From: Paragyromitra xinjiangensis
Lineage: Eukaryota > Ascomycota > Pezizomycetes > Pezizales > Discinaceae
Reading direction: 5' to 3'
NCBI GenBank assembly: GCA_038503065.1
Contig: JBCAMK010000003.1
Location: forward strand, 3,578,347-3,642,346
DNA length: 64,000 bases
Shown: positions 36,501-48,912 of the stretch, one piece after another
How the letters are laid out: each line of letters starts with the position of its first letter
Position numbering within the stretch: position 1 is the stretch's first letter
Notes under the pieces: model-generated
What the model saw: the letters and a program-made list of their open reading frames with translations, nothing else
Told to the model about the DNA's origin: nothing
Database searches by the model: none
Made by a program: the position numbers and the translations under genes

Positions 36501-38094
36501 ACATGTGCTTTCCTATAAAAATACGGACAACTTTGTATCCTTATCGACGGCTTTATTGCATTCCCAGTTTAGGAGTGTCATCGATGGCTGAGAGCCTAAT
36601 CTTTCAAGGACGAGTTCGACTTCGAAATCTGCCAGGCGAAGGGGTTTTGGCATGTCAGGTATGCTGTTTCACCGGGTGTAGCAGAGAAATACAAGTAACT
36701 ATATGCTACGATATACCTGGAATTTAGGGTTGTGATCATAAAGGTTGATCTAGATGGTACTGAACCTAATGATGTGCCCGTTCAGAGATTACGTGAGAAC
36801 TCTCAGATAAGCGGGCTCGGGTGATGTAGTATGTATATTGCTGGGCCGTTGTTTGCTTGAATTTTACCTGAATCCCTCTGACTACTTTGACGCATCTAAA
36901 GCCCTTGAATCCCCGAATAATGCACCGTAGTGGCTCTTCGCAGTCCCGAAATCCTAAATAACTTGCGGTAATTATGGTGCTCTTGATGCGATAGTTTTGG
37001 GTGTGCTAAGCTCGTAAGACGTGAAGCTATATATTACTGAGAGGGGTAGCCGCAGCTGTGCTGTTTTCTGTGGCAGCTGAAGTCTTGGTACAACTCGTTT
37101 TGCATTTACTCTGAAAGGGAGGTATATCCGGTGTACTACAAGAGGTGTCAGACCCGCTGAGCACCGTGAGGATGTCATATTCTATAGTGGATTAAACTAA
37201 GTCATAAAGGGCGAATTAATCGCGTTTGATGTGGGTATTTAGCCTTTCGCTTGCAATTGCACTTGAATTACACCGAAGATAAACGAATATCGAAGTGGCT
37301 GCACCAAAGATACGGGTGTGTGTGGGAGCAGCCGTAGCCAGGCACAAGTTTTCAGCCCTGGGAAGCAGGTTCGTGTTGGGATGTGATAAAGCAACAATAA
37401 CCTGAGGGTTTAAGGTCGATGGGCTGAAGATGTATTAAAGTAGGGGAAGTACATAGCCACACCAGTCCCCCTTCCAGAAACCTAACCCTGGCTTTTTTTT
37501 ACTACTAAGGTAGATCTAACTAGATTAGAATACTTCGTGAAATCAATGAACGCACAGAAAAAGCCCCGTCATTCTCGCCAGCTATCAAACAGGTTTCTGA
37601 TCAATAGTGAGCTGTGTTATGGGATAAATCTACGAACTTGTCTATTTGTACAAGGTTACCTACGTAACTTGGTACTATGTTGCAGAACTCCAGGCGAATA
37701 ACGATGTTTTGTCGTGTCTTGTCTGAACCTATCATGGGAAATAGGACTGGATCCACACCCTAAACTGTGATATACTGCAAGGATGCGATTGCCGAGTATC
37801 CAGAAGAATCCCTGCGCCCTCGCCAGCGATCTTCATGAAGACAGGTACCAAGACTTCGCCCGCAGGCCCATGACTAAAGAAGAACGTCACAAGGCTGTGT
37901 GTACAAAGCGACAAGTCATCGGGGCGTCTACCTGGAGTATATAATCCGTGGCTACCTACCTGCGATGGGCGCCGTTACGTTAATCTCTTCCTCGCTGCTA
38001 TCGCGTCTTTGAAGTAAACAGCTCGCTCTAGCTCCTGCTTCCAGCGCTTCGAACAGTTCACTCAGAAGAAAACCAACACTTATATCTATCAGGA
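33537..38094. other. Gene-poor 4.5 kb region
   Basis: No supported gene. 34850-36000 is clearly AT-richer than the surroundings and has many short near-palindromes, as eroded repeats often do. A forward ORF at 36124-36369 (81 aa) ends in a small-residue hydrophobic segment (LVGGCALGLSGVLCGAVVGL) but has no other support. The region between about 37450 and 38094 is the promoter of the APP1-like gene. Confidence 0.45.
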
Positions 38095-39339
38095 ATGTGT
38101 GGTTGGGTCATGGATATGCTCGACAACGTCCGCCACAAGCTCGGGCTTGGAAACCCCAATCCAACACCGGTCCACAAGGGTCAGGAAGTCTGGCTCCTCG
38201 ACAACACTGCATACCGCGATCCAGAAAATCCAGAAAAATGGATGGCAGAGTTCGTTGCGGCCTATTTTACCGAGGGCTCCGGGAAGGATATCGCGAAGAC
38301 GGTTGCCGATATTTCGGAAAAGCTCGGGCTTACCGGCGAGAACGCGGACCCACGGGCGGAGAAGATGATTGCAGAGAGGGTGCAGCCCTTCTTGAATATG
38401 ATTCTTGCGGCGAAGACGGTAGATATCAACTTCAGTGATGCTGGGAAATTAACACTGGGCCCTTCCAATGCTGGCGGAGTTTCGGCGAACGAACTGCTGT
38501 TGCCAGGAAATGGATATGTGGATGATCAAGTTGTAACGTCCGAGGCAGTCCTAACGGAGGGGGGACGTGCGCACATGCGGACGGCGTTTGCGGACCCTGA
38601 AGGGTGGGGGGTTATTTCTGGTAGGCACTCTTTCGTTATCCATTGCCTTGTGAGAATTTTAGACTTACGAATATTGTTTTTGAAATAGATATCGATGATA
38701 CCATTAAAGTCTCTGAGGTCCGCGATAGGATGGCACTGCTGCGACATACTTTTGCAGAACTGCCGGAAGCGGTCCCGGGGATGCCCGAATTCTACAACCA
38801 AATCCAATCCTCCCTTCACAAACCGGTCTGGTTCTACCTATCCGCCTCTCCGTATAACCTATACCCTATGTTGCGCTCTTTCACTTCCCAATATTACCCC
38901 CGTGGCCAGATCATTCTCCGAACAATGTCCTGGATGGAATTCGAAAGTTTTCTCGTATCTCTGACTGTTGGAACCCAAGAATACAAGGAAGAGAGGATGA
39001 AAACCGTAATGGAGTGGCTACCTCTGAGGAAATGGGTCCTTATTGGTGACTCGACACAAAAAGACCCTGAAGCTTACGCTACTATGTATGCATATCTCTC
39101 TCCGTGGAATTTCTTACAGTTTACTGATGTACTGCAATAATAGTTATAAACTCCACCCGACAAAAATCAAGGCTATTTTCATCCGGCGTGTCCAGGGGGT
39201 CAACCCCACAATGGAAAAGAGTCTCAATAGTGCAGACAGATTTGAAACGGCATTTGCGGGCATTCCAAAAGGGGTTTGGAAAGTTTTTGATGACCCTGCA
39301 GAGCTGAATGGGAATGTGAATGCGCTGATAAAAGCTTAA
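38095..39339 (+). CDS. APP1-like phosphatidate phosphatase (DUF2183)
   Basis: Exons 38095-38620, 38689-39085 and 39144-39339 join in frame to 372 aa. The catalytic HAD-type motif DIDDTIK spans the first junction; the second Asp of DxDxT is kept. Around it are the family's conserved pieces: an upstream LPGNGYVDDQVV-like segment, GWGVIS, the MPEFYNQI helix, KPVWFYLSASPYNLYPMLRS and KWVLIGDSTQKDPEAYA. Fungal APP1 proteins dephosphorylate phosphatidic acid to diacylglycerol; yeast App1 associates with actin patches and endocytosis. This one lacks the long C-terminal tail of yeast App1 and is closer to the compact filamentous-fungal homologues. No signal peptide or membrane helix. Confidence 0.9.
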
Positions 39340-39716
39340 TTAGGCGAGGGTTTTGCTAGGCGTAGTGTTTGGTTTCGTTATTTATGTTGTACAGATGTGT
39401 AGGTTTGGTATTGGCTTGGGTGGTCTTGGTTTGGCATTATTTAAGTGTAGTGACATATGAAAGAAACGAAATGTAATGAACCTATTTTATCTTTTTTTAT
39501 ATCAAAGGTGGCTAGCTTCACTACGTAGCGGGGCCTCTAATGAATTTGTGGGCTTACTACCGACAAGACTTGGGCATTGACGATCTTCCTGCTACTATAG
39601 CTGTTTAGTAGTTGACATCTTGAGTTCTCACCTATGGCTAGTTACAAGTGGATAATAGGATATATCTTTGGATATATAACTGCTTGAAAATGTAGCTGAC
39701 TTTGCCTAAGTACGCA

Positions 39717-40586
39717 CTAGTTTACGATTGGCCAAGTTGTGTTGTAGTAATCCCCCCAGGGATCCCAATGAGAATCTAGATGACGTTCGTATTCAGCCCT
39801 CAAGAGAACCCAATCCGCTGCTGCTGCACCGTATACTGCCTCGACAAATGCATATGTGGCATCAATTCCAGCAGCTATTCCCGAGGAAGTCCAAATGTTC
39901 CCATCCACTGTCCATCTAGCTCTTGGAACCCAATTCACATTCGGTCCCTGCGAAGTTGCCCATGCCCACGCTGCTTTATTGGATGTAGCGTTCTTTCCGT
40001 CAAGGATTCCAGTAGATGCGACAAGGGTAGATCCAGTGCAGACCGTCAACAAATACTGTAGGCTAGGAAAGGTGTTCTTAATGTAAGCACGGGTATTATT
40101 GAGATCTGACGCGCGAGTTCCAGCGCCACCAGGGACGATTAGAACATCCAGAGGTGGAGCATTAGCGAATGTATGGGTAGGAACGATGCTTTCGCCGAAG
40201 TTTGAGCCGGTGGTATTCATTGCTGCAGAACGGGCTTTGGTAGAAACGGGATCCAGGGTTTCCGCGATGATTGCAAGATTAATTTTGAATTGGTTGGCAA
40301 GCATGTTGAATACTGAATTCTCGTTAGTCCCTGTTGACAGTGGTTGTGCTAAGTGGAGTTGTGAAGCCTACCGTCTAATGGACCGAAGACGTCAAGGGCT
40401 TGGAAAGAAGGAAATACAACAATGCCATAATTTATCGGGAGTGCTACGCATTTGAGATCAACTCCTGGCCAAAGAAGGGATGGACGGTCATTATAACCTA
40501 CGCTCAGCTTTTGTGTCGTCACTAGCCACAATAGTGATAAGGGCTGTGACTGCTGCCAATGCTGTTAAAGGTCTCGAAAACCACAT
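39717..40586 (-). CDS. Secreted DJ-1/PfpI protein, isonitrile hydratase-like
   Basis: Exons 40502-40586, 40372-40464 and 39717-40312 join in frame to 257 aa; the first intron is only 37 nt. A signal peptide (RPLTALAAVTALITIVAS) leads into a DJ-1/PfpI domain: FPSFQALDVFGPLDVFNM, then LDVLIVPGGAGTR, the nucleophile elbow LLTVCTGSTLVASTGILDG and WTSSGIAAGIDATYAFV. The nucleophile is Cys151. Asp53 (in ALDVFGP) matches the Asp that, with Cys, is catalytic in Pseudomonas isonitrile hydratase InhA, which hydrates isocyanides to N-formamides. Many fungal relatives are annotated this way by homology without enzymology; other reactions are possible. It lies 12 kb from an isocyanide synthase. Confidence 0.85.
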
Positions 40587-43500
40587 ATCAAAGAGTTGTG
40601 AAGTAAAGTTTAAAGATCAGAATACGCTTCCTAATGAAGCTAGATAACGCGATGTTGATGAGAGGTTGCAAGACTGCTGAGGGAATACACTAGCTTTATA
40701 CTCTGACGGGACGCTGCAGCTGGCAGGACTGTATATAGCTTGGCGAAGCCTGGGGAATTGTACCACCCTGATCGTTATATATGCTCAAACTATCTTATAT
40801 TATCTCCATTATTCCAGAACTCCCAAAATAAATTTCATGTCTACTCCGCTTCGAATCTCTAAGATAGATAGAATGGCCTTGGTGTGGCGACACAGTTAGA
40901 TCCTAGGGCCTAATATCTACTCAATTTGCTCCTGAATTCTATAAGAGTTCGTAGGGCCTTTAGGTACACTCCCGGCTAAGATCATGGGGCTATGTCAGTA
41001 TTAAGTTAAAATAAGCCTAAGTGGCCGAGAAGGGTAAACTGCCCCCACAGAGAAATACAAAATTGGTCGGTAACACCATTGGCAACGCATATAACGCATA
41101 TCGCTGCACTTTTTAAACGTTAGGTATATATCCTTGCTACTATGCCTTTCAATCCAGGTGACCTGATGAGGGGGTTTTTGGAGAGTTGTACGAATTAACT
41201 GACTCAATACTCAGTGATAGTTCATAGTTCCCATGGCCCACGGCACGATCAGTGATTCGTTCGTAATAGTCACAAATAACCATGCTAAATTACTCGCTTA
41301 ATTTTTCTTAAATTAATATATCATCCAGGATGGCGAAGATGAAGTATGAGGCCACTCGTATATAAAGTTGATATGGCGAGCTTTTACCAAGCAAATTCAA
41401 AGTCCTTGATCCCGAACTAAGGTTTAGCTAACAACTCTCGGCCATGCATGGCAAACTGAAATCGGTGAAAAAAAGTAGTTTTGGGTGCTTTGGTTGGGGC
41501 ATTTGAATATGGCAGTTCGAGATGAAACTCCCAGCCTTGAGATTCTTGTCTTCGATAAGCTGGGTATAACTTTCATGCAGACAGGACCTTCCGGGCCCAG
41601 ATTGGCAGTTTGCAACAACTACAGAAATTTGTTGCGTCAGCATCTACATTTGGTGAAGAATTAACCCCGAGTACATGTAAAACCTACGATATGTGACATA
41701 ATTTAACTGAATTCTGACGTATCTCTTCGTATCACTGGGTCTCAGTCCTCCAAAGGAACATTTTATCCACTCAAATGTAACTGTCCCCCGCATAGGATTG
41801 TTTCTGCCGCTGATGAAAGTTTAGTAACGATATTTAGTATAATTTCCATCTCGGGGAAGCGTAACTTTACCGTTCAGTTATCTATCTTTTCGCTTGTCAT
41901 GATCAAGTTCTTCGCATGCGTGGGGGTTTGCTATGAACGTAACCGTGTCCGTGTCCCCTAGGTTATCCATCTCTAGCTAAGAGATCGTTTATTGATCATT
42001 GCTATGGATGTTAAATTGAGTTGATGCTTCTTGGAAGTAACTTTTGTTCAGCTACGGTGTCATGACATGGGGTTGGGATTGCAACAGGCAATTCCAAAAA
42101 ATACTTTCATCGCTAATGTGTCTCCACCGTTCTATCATCCGGCCCTGAATTGCAATAGGTATGCTGCCAACAGCCTTGCTCTTGGCGTCATAACACGGTG
42201 ATAACTTAGAGTAGCTTTAGCTTACAAACGAGAAGCCTTTTGGGCTCGTCGACACTTTCTCCCCGAACCAACCCGTAGATTCTCGGACGCCAAGCATGAT
42301 ACAAAAGCATTCCGTTTTAGGAATGTGGCCCAAGTTTTATGCTTCGGTATGGCGGGCGGACGTGCTCCTGATTCGGACCTAAGAGTAATCATGTGCTGAG
42401 GGTGATTTCGCAACTACCGTTCGCAATATGGTAGCTGTCATCAGCGTACCTCAGAATATTTCGTGGAGAACTCGTTGATATTTGGTTAGCTTGTGATGTA
42501 TCCTCGTAGCTATATAGGTTTACTAATGTATACAGTACAATCGCTCTATAAGAATACCGTCGGGACTAAGAATGGAGAAGAATATTCTTATAAGAAGGGT
42601 AGTCTAACCCAATGAAGAAGGTTTATAGAGAAGACTTTACCAAATACGGACTAATGAGGTAGCTTCGAGAGGTGCTCTGTTAAGAATATTCTTATAAGAA
42701 ATATTCTTATAGGGCGAGTGTACTGTATGTTATGACTTAACCTTGGGGTTTGATAATCGGTAAAATAAAGTTGTCTGGAATGTGTCTCAAATAGAATGCC
42801 TGCCATGCATGTCTATCAAGATGTGCACCTGCATATTAGCGCGGCTTTCGGCCGCATCCGAGTAGCGACGGATTGTGGCTGTCTTATTCAAGAATGAGGT
42901 TGACGTGCCTTTTTAAGTCATACCTGCCTCAGGGACGATTTCGTGGGCATAGAGCTATAAGAAGAGGCAGGAGTACAGCCACCCGCGGAATAAGATCAAT
43001 TTTACCAAAGCCCCGTTCTAACTTGTAGAAATCCAGTCCTCTATCTACTTAATTCCCGCTGATAGCTTCATGAGTTGCCTTATCAGTGCCATCTCAGTTG
43101 TAGAGCCTAACCAAGATATATGTATCTGCGGCTTGGCAGCATAATCTAGATTAGTCCTAGGGAATAACGAGCACGATAAACCTTTAAAAGTCACGTAATG
43201 GATGTGATTGCCCTCAAAAACTAAGATTGGTGGCAGTAGCAAGATACCTCATGCTTAAGCCTTTAAAATTTACGGAATCAGCCGTTAACAGCCACGGGTA
43301 GTATCACTAAATTCTTCAAAATTAGCATCAGAAACCCCTTGGAATGTGCGGAATTGGATACTTCCCATCTAGCTTCAGCCCCCCAATACTGGAGAGGATT
43401 TGCCCTCAAACGGCTATCATGGAATTGGAAGGCCGTTATATCTGTGACGGTTTTCGCCATCAACCGATTTTGATACCATTCGTGATAGGACCTCGATTGC

Positions 43501-43631
43501 GACCTGTATCCATGGCCATCAACTGAGCCAGCCATATAAATTTGGGACTGTCTTTCCCACTTCTTAACTTGACAGCCTCGCCTCCAGAAGTTTTGTCATC
43601 AAAATACCGTCTAAAGATCCTCCACAGAACG
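40587..43631. other. Gene-poor region containing one inverted-repeat element
   Basis: Three kilobases with no supported gene, AT-rich in parts. The only structured feature is the inverted-repeat element at 42533-42725. ORFs here are short and lack domain character. Confidence 0.5.
42533..42725. mobile_element. MITE-like element, pogo/Tigger-type ends, TA target duplication
   Basis: A 193 bp non-coding element bounded by inverted repeats of about 24 bp. The left end is CAGTACAATCGCTCTATAAG and the right end, read inward, is CAGTACACTCGCCCTATAAG, differing at two positions. TA flanks both sides. CAGT ends with a TA duplication are typical of pogo/Tigger-type DNA transposons. Inside are further copies of the TATAAGAATATTCTTATA palindrome. 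No transposase, so it is non-autonomous. Confidence 0.8.
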
Positions 43632-45317
43632 ATGAGATTTCTCGGCGCAACCTCCGCGATTTTTTTTGTATGCCTGAGTTCTGTCCTGGGACGGGAGATT
43701 GATAATCCGCCTCGGAGGGCAAACTATGACTCTGGAGAGATGCACACAATGATCATGGGCTCAAAGAGGCAAACTTTCGCTTCGCAAAGGGAGGCAGGAG
43801 CATACAATTCCTCGCAATACTCTAGAATCACAACCTATAGTGCATGCGTCAATGGTGTTGCCGGAGAGTTTAGGTGTAAAAATGTCGATTTAGCTTACTT
43901 CGCTTCTCATGCTGAACTGGGAAGCAAAACCGGCGAAGGCAGTAGCAGCTGGGGTTGGACTTCTCCGACAGGTCGCGAGTTTATAATCATCGCTCAAGTA
44001 TGTATTGTTTCGCTATCAGTTTTTGGAAGTCCTGAAGCTAACGGGCTTAGGCTGATGGTGCTGCTTTCGCAGAGGTACTAACCAATGGAACGCTTGATTA
44101 CTTTGGAAGGTTACCTCAACAAAGTACGCCGGAAATTTGGCGAGGTAAACTTTTCGGAATGTTCGTGAAATGGCTGTGCCTGGACTAATCTTGAGGCATA
44201 GAGATTCGTGTTCTTGACAACTATGCTGTTATCGGATCGGAGGCTACCAACCACTATGTTCAAATTTTTGATATGCGGAAGCTCCTGGCTATTACAGCTG
44301 CACAGAAGCCAAAGACCTTTAGCACATCTTCAGACCTAACAAGTCTTTTCCGTGGCTTACCGGTAGGAAGAACGCACAACATTGTTGTTAATCAGGACTT
44401 GAAGTATGCTGTAGCGGTACGAACTTCCAATTCGCTAGAGATTCAGGCTTTCAGCTAACCTTATGTAGGTTGGGGCTGCTCCCCGCACCAGCGCTTGCCG
44501 ATCTGGTCTTATATTTATTGATTTGACAAATCCTGCCAATCCAACAAGCCCAGGTTGTGCATCCCAGGACGGCTATGTACACGATGCCCAGTGCCTGTTG
44601 TACAAAGGGCCAGATACAAGATACAAAGGGAAAGATATCTGTTACGGTTATAACGAAGATACCTTGACAATGTTTGTCTATAATCTAGTCCACTCTATCT
44701 GTCTCTGCTAACGCTTTTCGGTGATAGCTATGATGTCACGGACAAGTCGAATACAAAGATTATTTCCCGCACTGGTTATACTGGTGCAAGCTACACGCAC
44801 CAAGGATGGGTACTAGACACTGAGAATCAGGAATATCTCATCATGGATGACGAATACGACGAATATGATCGTGTTGGCCCCGCAGCTGACGGGTTTCCCG
44901 TGACATACATATGGGATATTAGAGATCTTACCGCTCCTAGGCAGACAGGATATTACAAATCTGGTCAAGTCTCGATTGATCACAATCAGTATGTCGCAAA
45001 TGGAAAGGCATACCAATCAAACTATGGTGCTGGGCTGAGAATTCTGGATATTTCGAGTATCCCGTCGGACCCAACAGGTGCAGGCGTGTCAGAAGTTGGT
45101 TTTTTCGACGGTAAGTTATCGAATAAGTGGCTGGTATACTACTAGGATATGGACTAACTTTCACCCCCTAGTATATCCCGAAGATGATAAACAACCAAGG
45201 AAGGGCGTTATTGATTTTGTGGGGACATGGTCATCGTATGCATTATTCAAGAGCGGTTGGATTGTCATCAATACCATTGAGAGAGGTGCATTCGTCGTGA
45301 AGTATACGGGGCCTTGA
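43632..45317 (+). CDS. Secreted choice-of-anchor B (LVIVD repeat) protein
   Basis: Six exons (43632-43997, 44051-44144, 44202-44416, 44469-44671, 44728-45110, 45172-45317) join in frame to 468 aa. A signal peptide (FLGATSAIFFVCLSSVLG) is followed by a beta-propeller-like chain of LVIVD-type repeats. Family landmarks are FAEVLTNGTLDYFGRLP, IRVLDNYAVIGSE, GRTHNIVVNQDLKYAVAVG, GLIFIDLTNPANP, DGYVHDAQCLLYKGPDTRYK, ICYGYNEDTLT, SRTGYTGASYTHQGWVLD and GLRILDISSIP. The family occurs in bacteria and fungi; the fungal members are secreted or surface proteins with no established reaction. The C-terminus (IERGAFVVKYTGP) shows no GPI signal. All splice sites are GT-AG. Confidence 0.9.
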
Positions 45318-46739
45318 TCTTATGACAAGCAGTTGGCATAAGGAGTCGGGAGTTCGCTAGCCGCAATATACCCCGAAGTTCACCATTCTGGATCGATATC
45401 AGGGTATTAGGAATGATTCTCCTTACCGGAACATATTACTGTCACTTAGGTAGCTTTAGGGTGTGGAGATAATCTAAAGAAACTTTAGAATTGAAAAGAT
45501 AGAACGATCCACCAGGTGAAACTGATTTACCAGAACTAAATTGTTAGTTCGCAAGTAAGAAATATTATATTTGACTGTCGTGAAAGATCGACCGCCCCAA
45601 GCTCGGCCGCTCAATATCCCGAAGCCAACGGTTTTCTGGGGAATATCGACCGAGTTTAAAGTTATGAATGAGGGGTAAGCTGGAGGTGGGCTGAGATCAC
45701 GGACATCTTATTACTTGACAAGCCTATCCACACATATATACCGTCTACACTTCCAAGCGATACACATGGCCAACTTCAAGCACACGGCATTGGTGGAAAA
45801 TCGTCATATATGATTCCCGAACCCAAAATGTCGTCACTTGGTTTGAAGGTTCTAAAAGGATTGGCTTAACGGGATTCCAATCACTATCCATATCTATCAG
45901 GGTAATAATTAGCTAGCTAGCTTTTGCAACCCTAATCCACCCATCTTGAGTACTTGGGTGAGTTTCACCCAAACTCCGTCCACTATTGCTAACCAGGTTC
46001 GAAAGCCATGATCCACTAGACTGGAAACTTGAAAATTAAGAGCCAAACCCGTGCGTACTGATGTTTGGGCATATAGTGCCTGGGCTATCGTGCTTTGGTC
46101 TCATCAATGCTATGATTGGCTCCGTCTTTGCTCGGTTCTTCGGGTGTAATCTCCGACTGGATGCAGGTCGCAGCAAGATGTGGGGAAGAGATTCCGACAA
46201 CGCTGATGACTTCTCGCGGAAGGATTTCCTGAAGTCCCGTTAAGCTTAAATGCTGTGTCACGCCGCTAGGCTACTCCTGTGTTGTCTTTTGTGCAACATA
46301 TCCTTGCCAAGGTTTAAATTGATGTCGGAGTAGGAGTTGTGTGTGCTTCTCTCCATTATTATCAAAGATTTCCTATTATATCCCCAAATCGTCCCGCAGC
46401 TTCCGAGTATCAATTAAATCTTTTGGGGTGGACAGGAGCCAGGCCTCGATGCGAATTTTCAGGAGGAATAGAGCTGTCCGTCTGTCCACAAGCTGCTACC
46501 TTAAGTAAGGCATAGTGGTAATTAATGCCCTATAGAGGAATCTCCATTTTATGAAGGCCCCATCGGAGTTAGATTGTGAGAGTTGCCGGCGAATCAATTA
46601 ATATCTTCTCCGTGAACCTATATTCCACAAACACCCCACCTTAAAAGTTATAAAAGGGCGCCTTTTCTGATCAATGCCTACTTAAATCAAACATAATCTA
46701 ATACCGCCCAATAAACATCAACACTATCACGTACTAGAA
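45318..46739. other. Intergenic, no supported gene
   Basis: Upstream region of the AA9 gene and 3' flank of the choice-of-anchor B gene. Near 45900 there is a short GCTAGCTAGCTAGCT-type alternation. No ORF with coding character. Confidence 0.5.
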
Positions 46740-48043
46740 ATGAAGTCACTTTTCTGCTCTCTCTCGGCCCTTGTAGCCCTAGCTGTTAATCTTGTTGATG
46801 CCCATGGTTACGTCAGCCAGGCAATCATCAGTAAGGTCACTGCAGTATAACTTAACCAAAAGCTTTTGTTAACTTGATTACAGATGGCGTTACATACTCT
46901 GGGTACCTCCCGTATAGTGACCCTTACTACAGCACCCCGCCACAGAGAATCTTCCGAAAGATTAACGGCAACGGCCCAGTTGAGGATGTGACACTGATTG
47001 ACCTCCAATGTGGTGGATACACGGCTGGCGGAATTGTCGGTTCTACACCAGCTGCGCTTCAAGCGCCTGTCGACCCAGGGTCAACTGTCACCTTGCAATG
47101 GACCCAATGGTATTATCAATATCTCTACATTGATTACGCTTGAAGCGCATGTTAACATGATTCTACTCTGCAGGCCTGACTCTCATAAGGTTTATAACTC
47201 TACTAATTCGGATGAGAGTGATGCTAACCGATTTTAAGGGACCAGTTTTAACTTATATGGCGAAATGTCCTTCGAGCTGTACGGATTATGTGCCTGGAAC
47301 CGCGTAAGAAAACCTATCCCAAATTTTTCGAATCAAATCTACTTCACCACCTTTCACTAACATAGTCGTAGGGCTGTCTGGTTTAAGGTTGCGCAAACTG
47401 GAAAATCTGGGACTACTTGGGGCACCGTGAGTAAACTATCACTAAAGGGTCTGCATGCAGAAAGCTAATTATAGCAGACCCCATTGGAGACAAGCGTCCC
47501 ATATACCTTTAAAATCCCAACGAACTTGAAGCCTGGTAACTACATCGTTCGTCACGAGATTATCGCTCTTCACAGTGGTTAGTCTTCCCTTATTTCCAGC
47601 AAAGTTTCACGAATAGCAGAACTAACATTTTAATACTTCTTAATAGCCTACTCATAGTATGTTTCCTGTCGCATTGAAAGTCCCCAGGTCTCTTCGTTAA
47701 CCTCTTCGAAGCCCTGGCGCGCAATTCTATCCAAGTTGTTTCCAGGTCACAGTGACTGGCTCAGGAACTGCATTTCCCACCAGCTTTGTCAGCATTCCAG
47801 GGGTCTATACTTCAACTACTCCTGGTGAGCTTGCAAAACTAATCCTCGATACGCCACCCGAGCTCTACTAAACCATCCAAAAATCTAGGTGTCGTATACG
47901 ATATTTATACTACAGGAACTGCTGCATACACAATTCCTGGACCTTCAGGTGATTAGCACTCAGATACCCTCATTTCTGCTACACGATTTTGTGACTTAAG
48001 TTGCTGACTAACTCTATTATGAACTTTAGTGTGGTCTGGTTAA
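46740..48043 (+). CDS. AA9 lytic polysaccharide monooxygenase
   Basis: Ten exons (46740-46830, 46884-47109, 47174-47189, 47239-47303, 47372-47426, 47478-47577, 47647-47656, 47712-47824, 47889-47948, 48030-48043) sum exactly to 249 aa plus stop. A 21-residue signal peptide ends at VDA; the mature protein begins His-Gly-Tyr-Val, the copper-binding N-terminal His of AA9. The second copper His is in WPDSHKGPVLTYMAKC (His110). GNYIVRHEIIALHSA and the QFYPSCFQVTV block with the conserved Gln follow. AA9 enzymes oxidatively cleave cellulose or related glucans outside the cell. No CBM1; the tail ends GPSVWSG. Two exons are only 16 and 10 nt, which automatic gene prediction would easily miss. Confidence 0.93.
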
Positions 48044-48912
48044 GCAAAGAGCCAATGTGTATTACAATCGGTTGTTCGGCGCGAATTTGGAAAAGGGATA
48101 GGAAGGAAAGATCTATTAAGTAACTTATCGCATCGAAACTTGAGCGATTAAAATTGAAAGCATTTCTCCAGAACCCACAAACATTGGATTCTAAAGAAGT
48201 AGCATTTGCAAACATATGTAGATCATCCTCAAGAAAACCCATTGCTTTGAAGTTGCCGCCACAAGCATCGCCTCATCGCCTCATCGCCTTATATTGGCGC
48301 GGTTCTATTGCACCGACGATGACTTTGACGGGCGGAGTATAGTGGGCTACGCTATTCTCATTGAATCCAGTTGGGGCTTTGGTAGCGAGGCGGGTGCGCC
48401 GTTACCCACCCAGTATAGAGTTACATTTATTTAATGATCTGTTCTAAGCCTCGTGTCGCAAATGTAAACCCTTTCCTCTTGTGATGTGTATCCGAATGTT
48501 CCAATCGGAAAATGAATTTTAGTACGGTGCTTTGCCATCTTACCTCGGACGATCGCCTTCGATTTATTCTAATACTATTATTGGCCGTATGCAGTTTCAG
48601 CTATTTTTCCCCTGCCCGAGATCAGCATCACTTGGCGTATGTCATCCCAGTCGTCCACTCAAAACAAGCAACATTTCAACGGTCAACAGGGTCGCTTTGC
48701 TTCCATAGGCGCCCAAGATACTGGTTGTTGCCTTTATATGGTTTATCGCCATCGTCGGGCTGTATGAGCCTCTTGATTATATCAGTTGGCGGTGTTATGG
48801 GTGTTGTTTATAACCGGCTAGTATCCCATCTTTCACACCCAAACTCGAAAAGCTCGACATATCTCAGTTCTATTATTTCGGAAACACGCGACATTCATTC
48901 ACGCGACAAAGT
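48044..48912. other. Intergenic, no supported gene
   Basis: Between the AA9 gene and the membrane protein gene, both on the plus strand. A 159-codon forward ORF from 48512 overlaps the start of the next gene in another frame and lacks domain character. A short CATCGCCT triplication lies near 48276. Confidence 0.5.
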
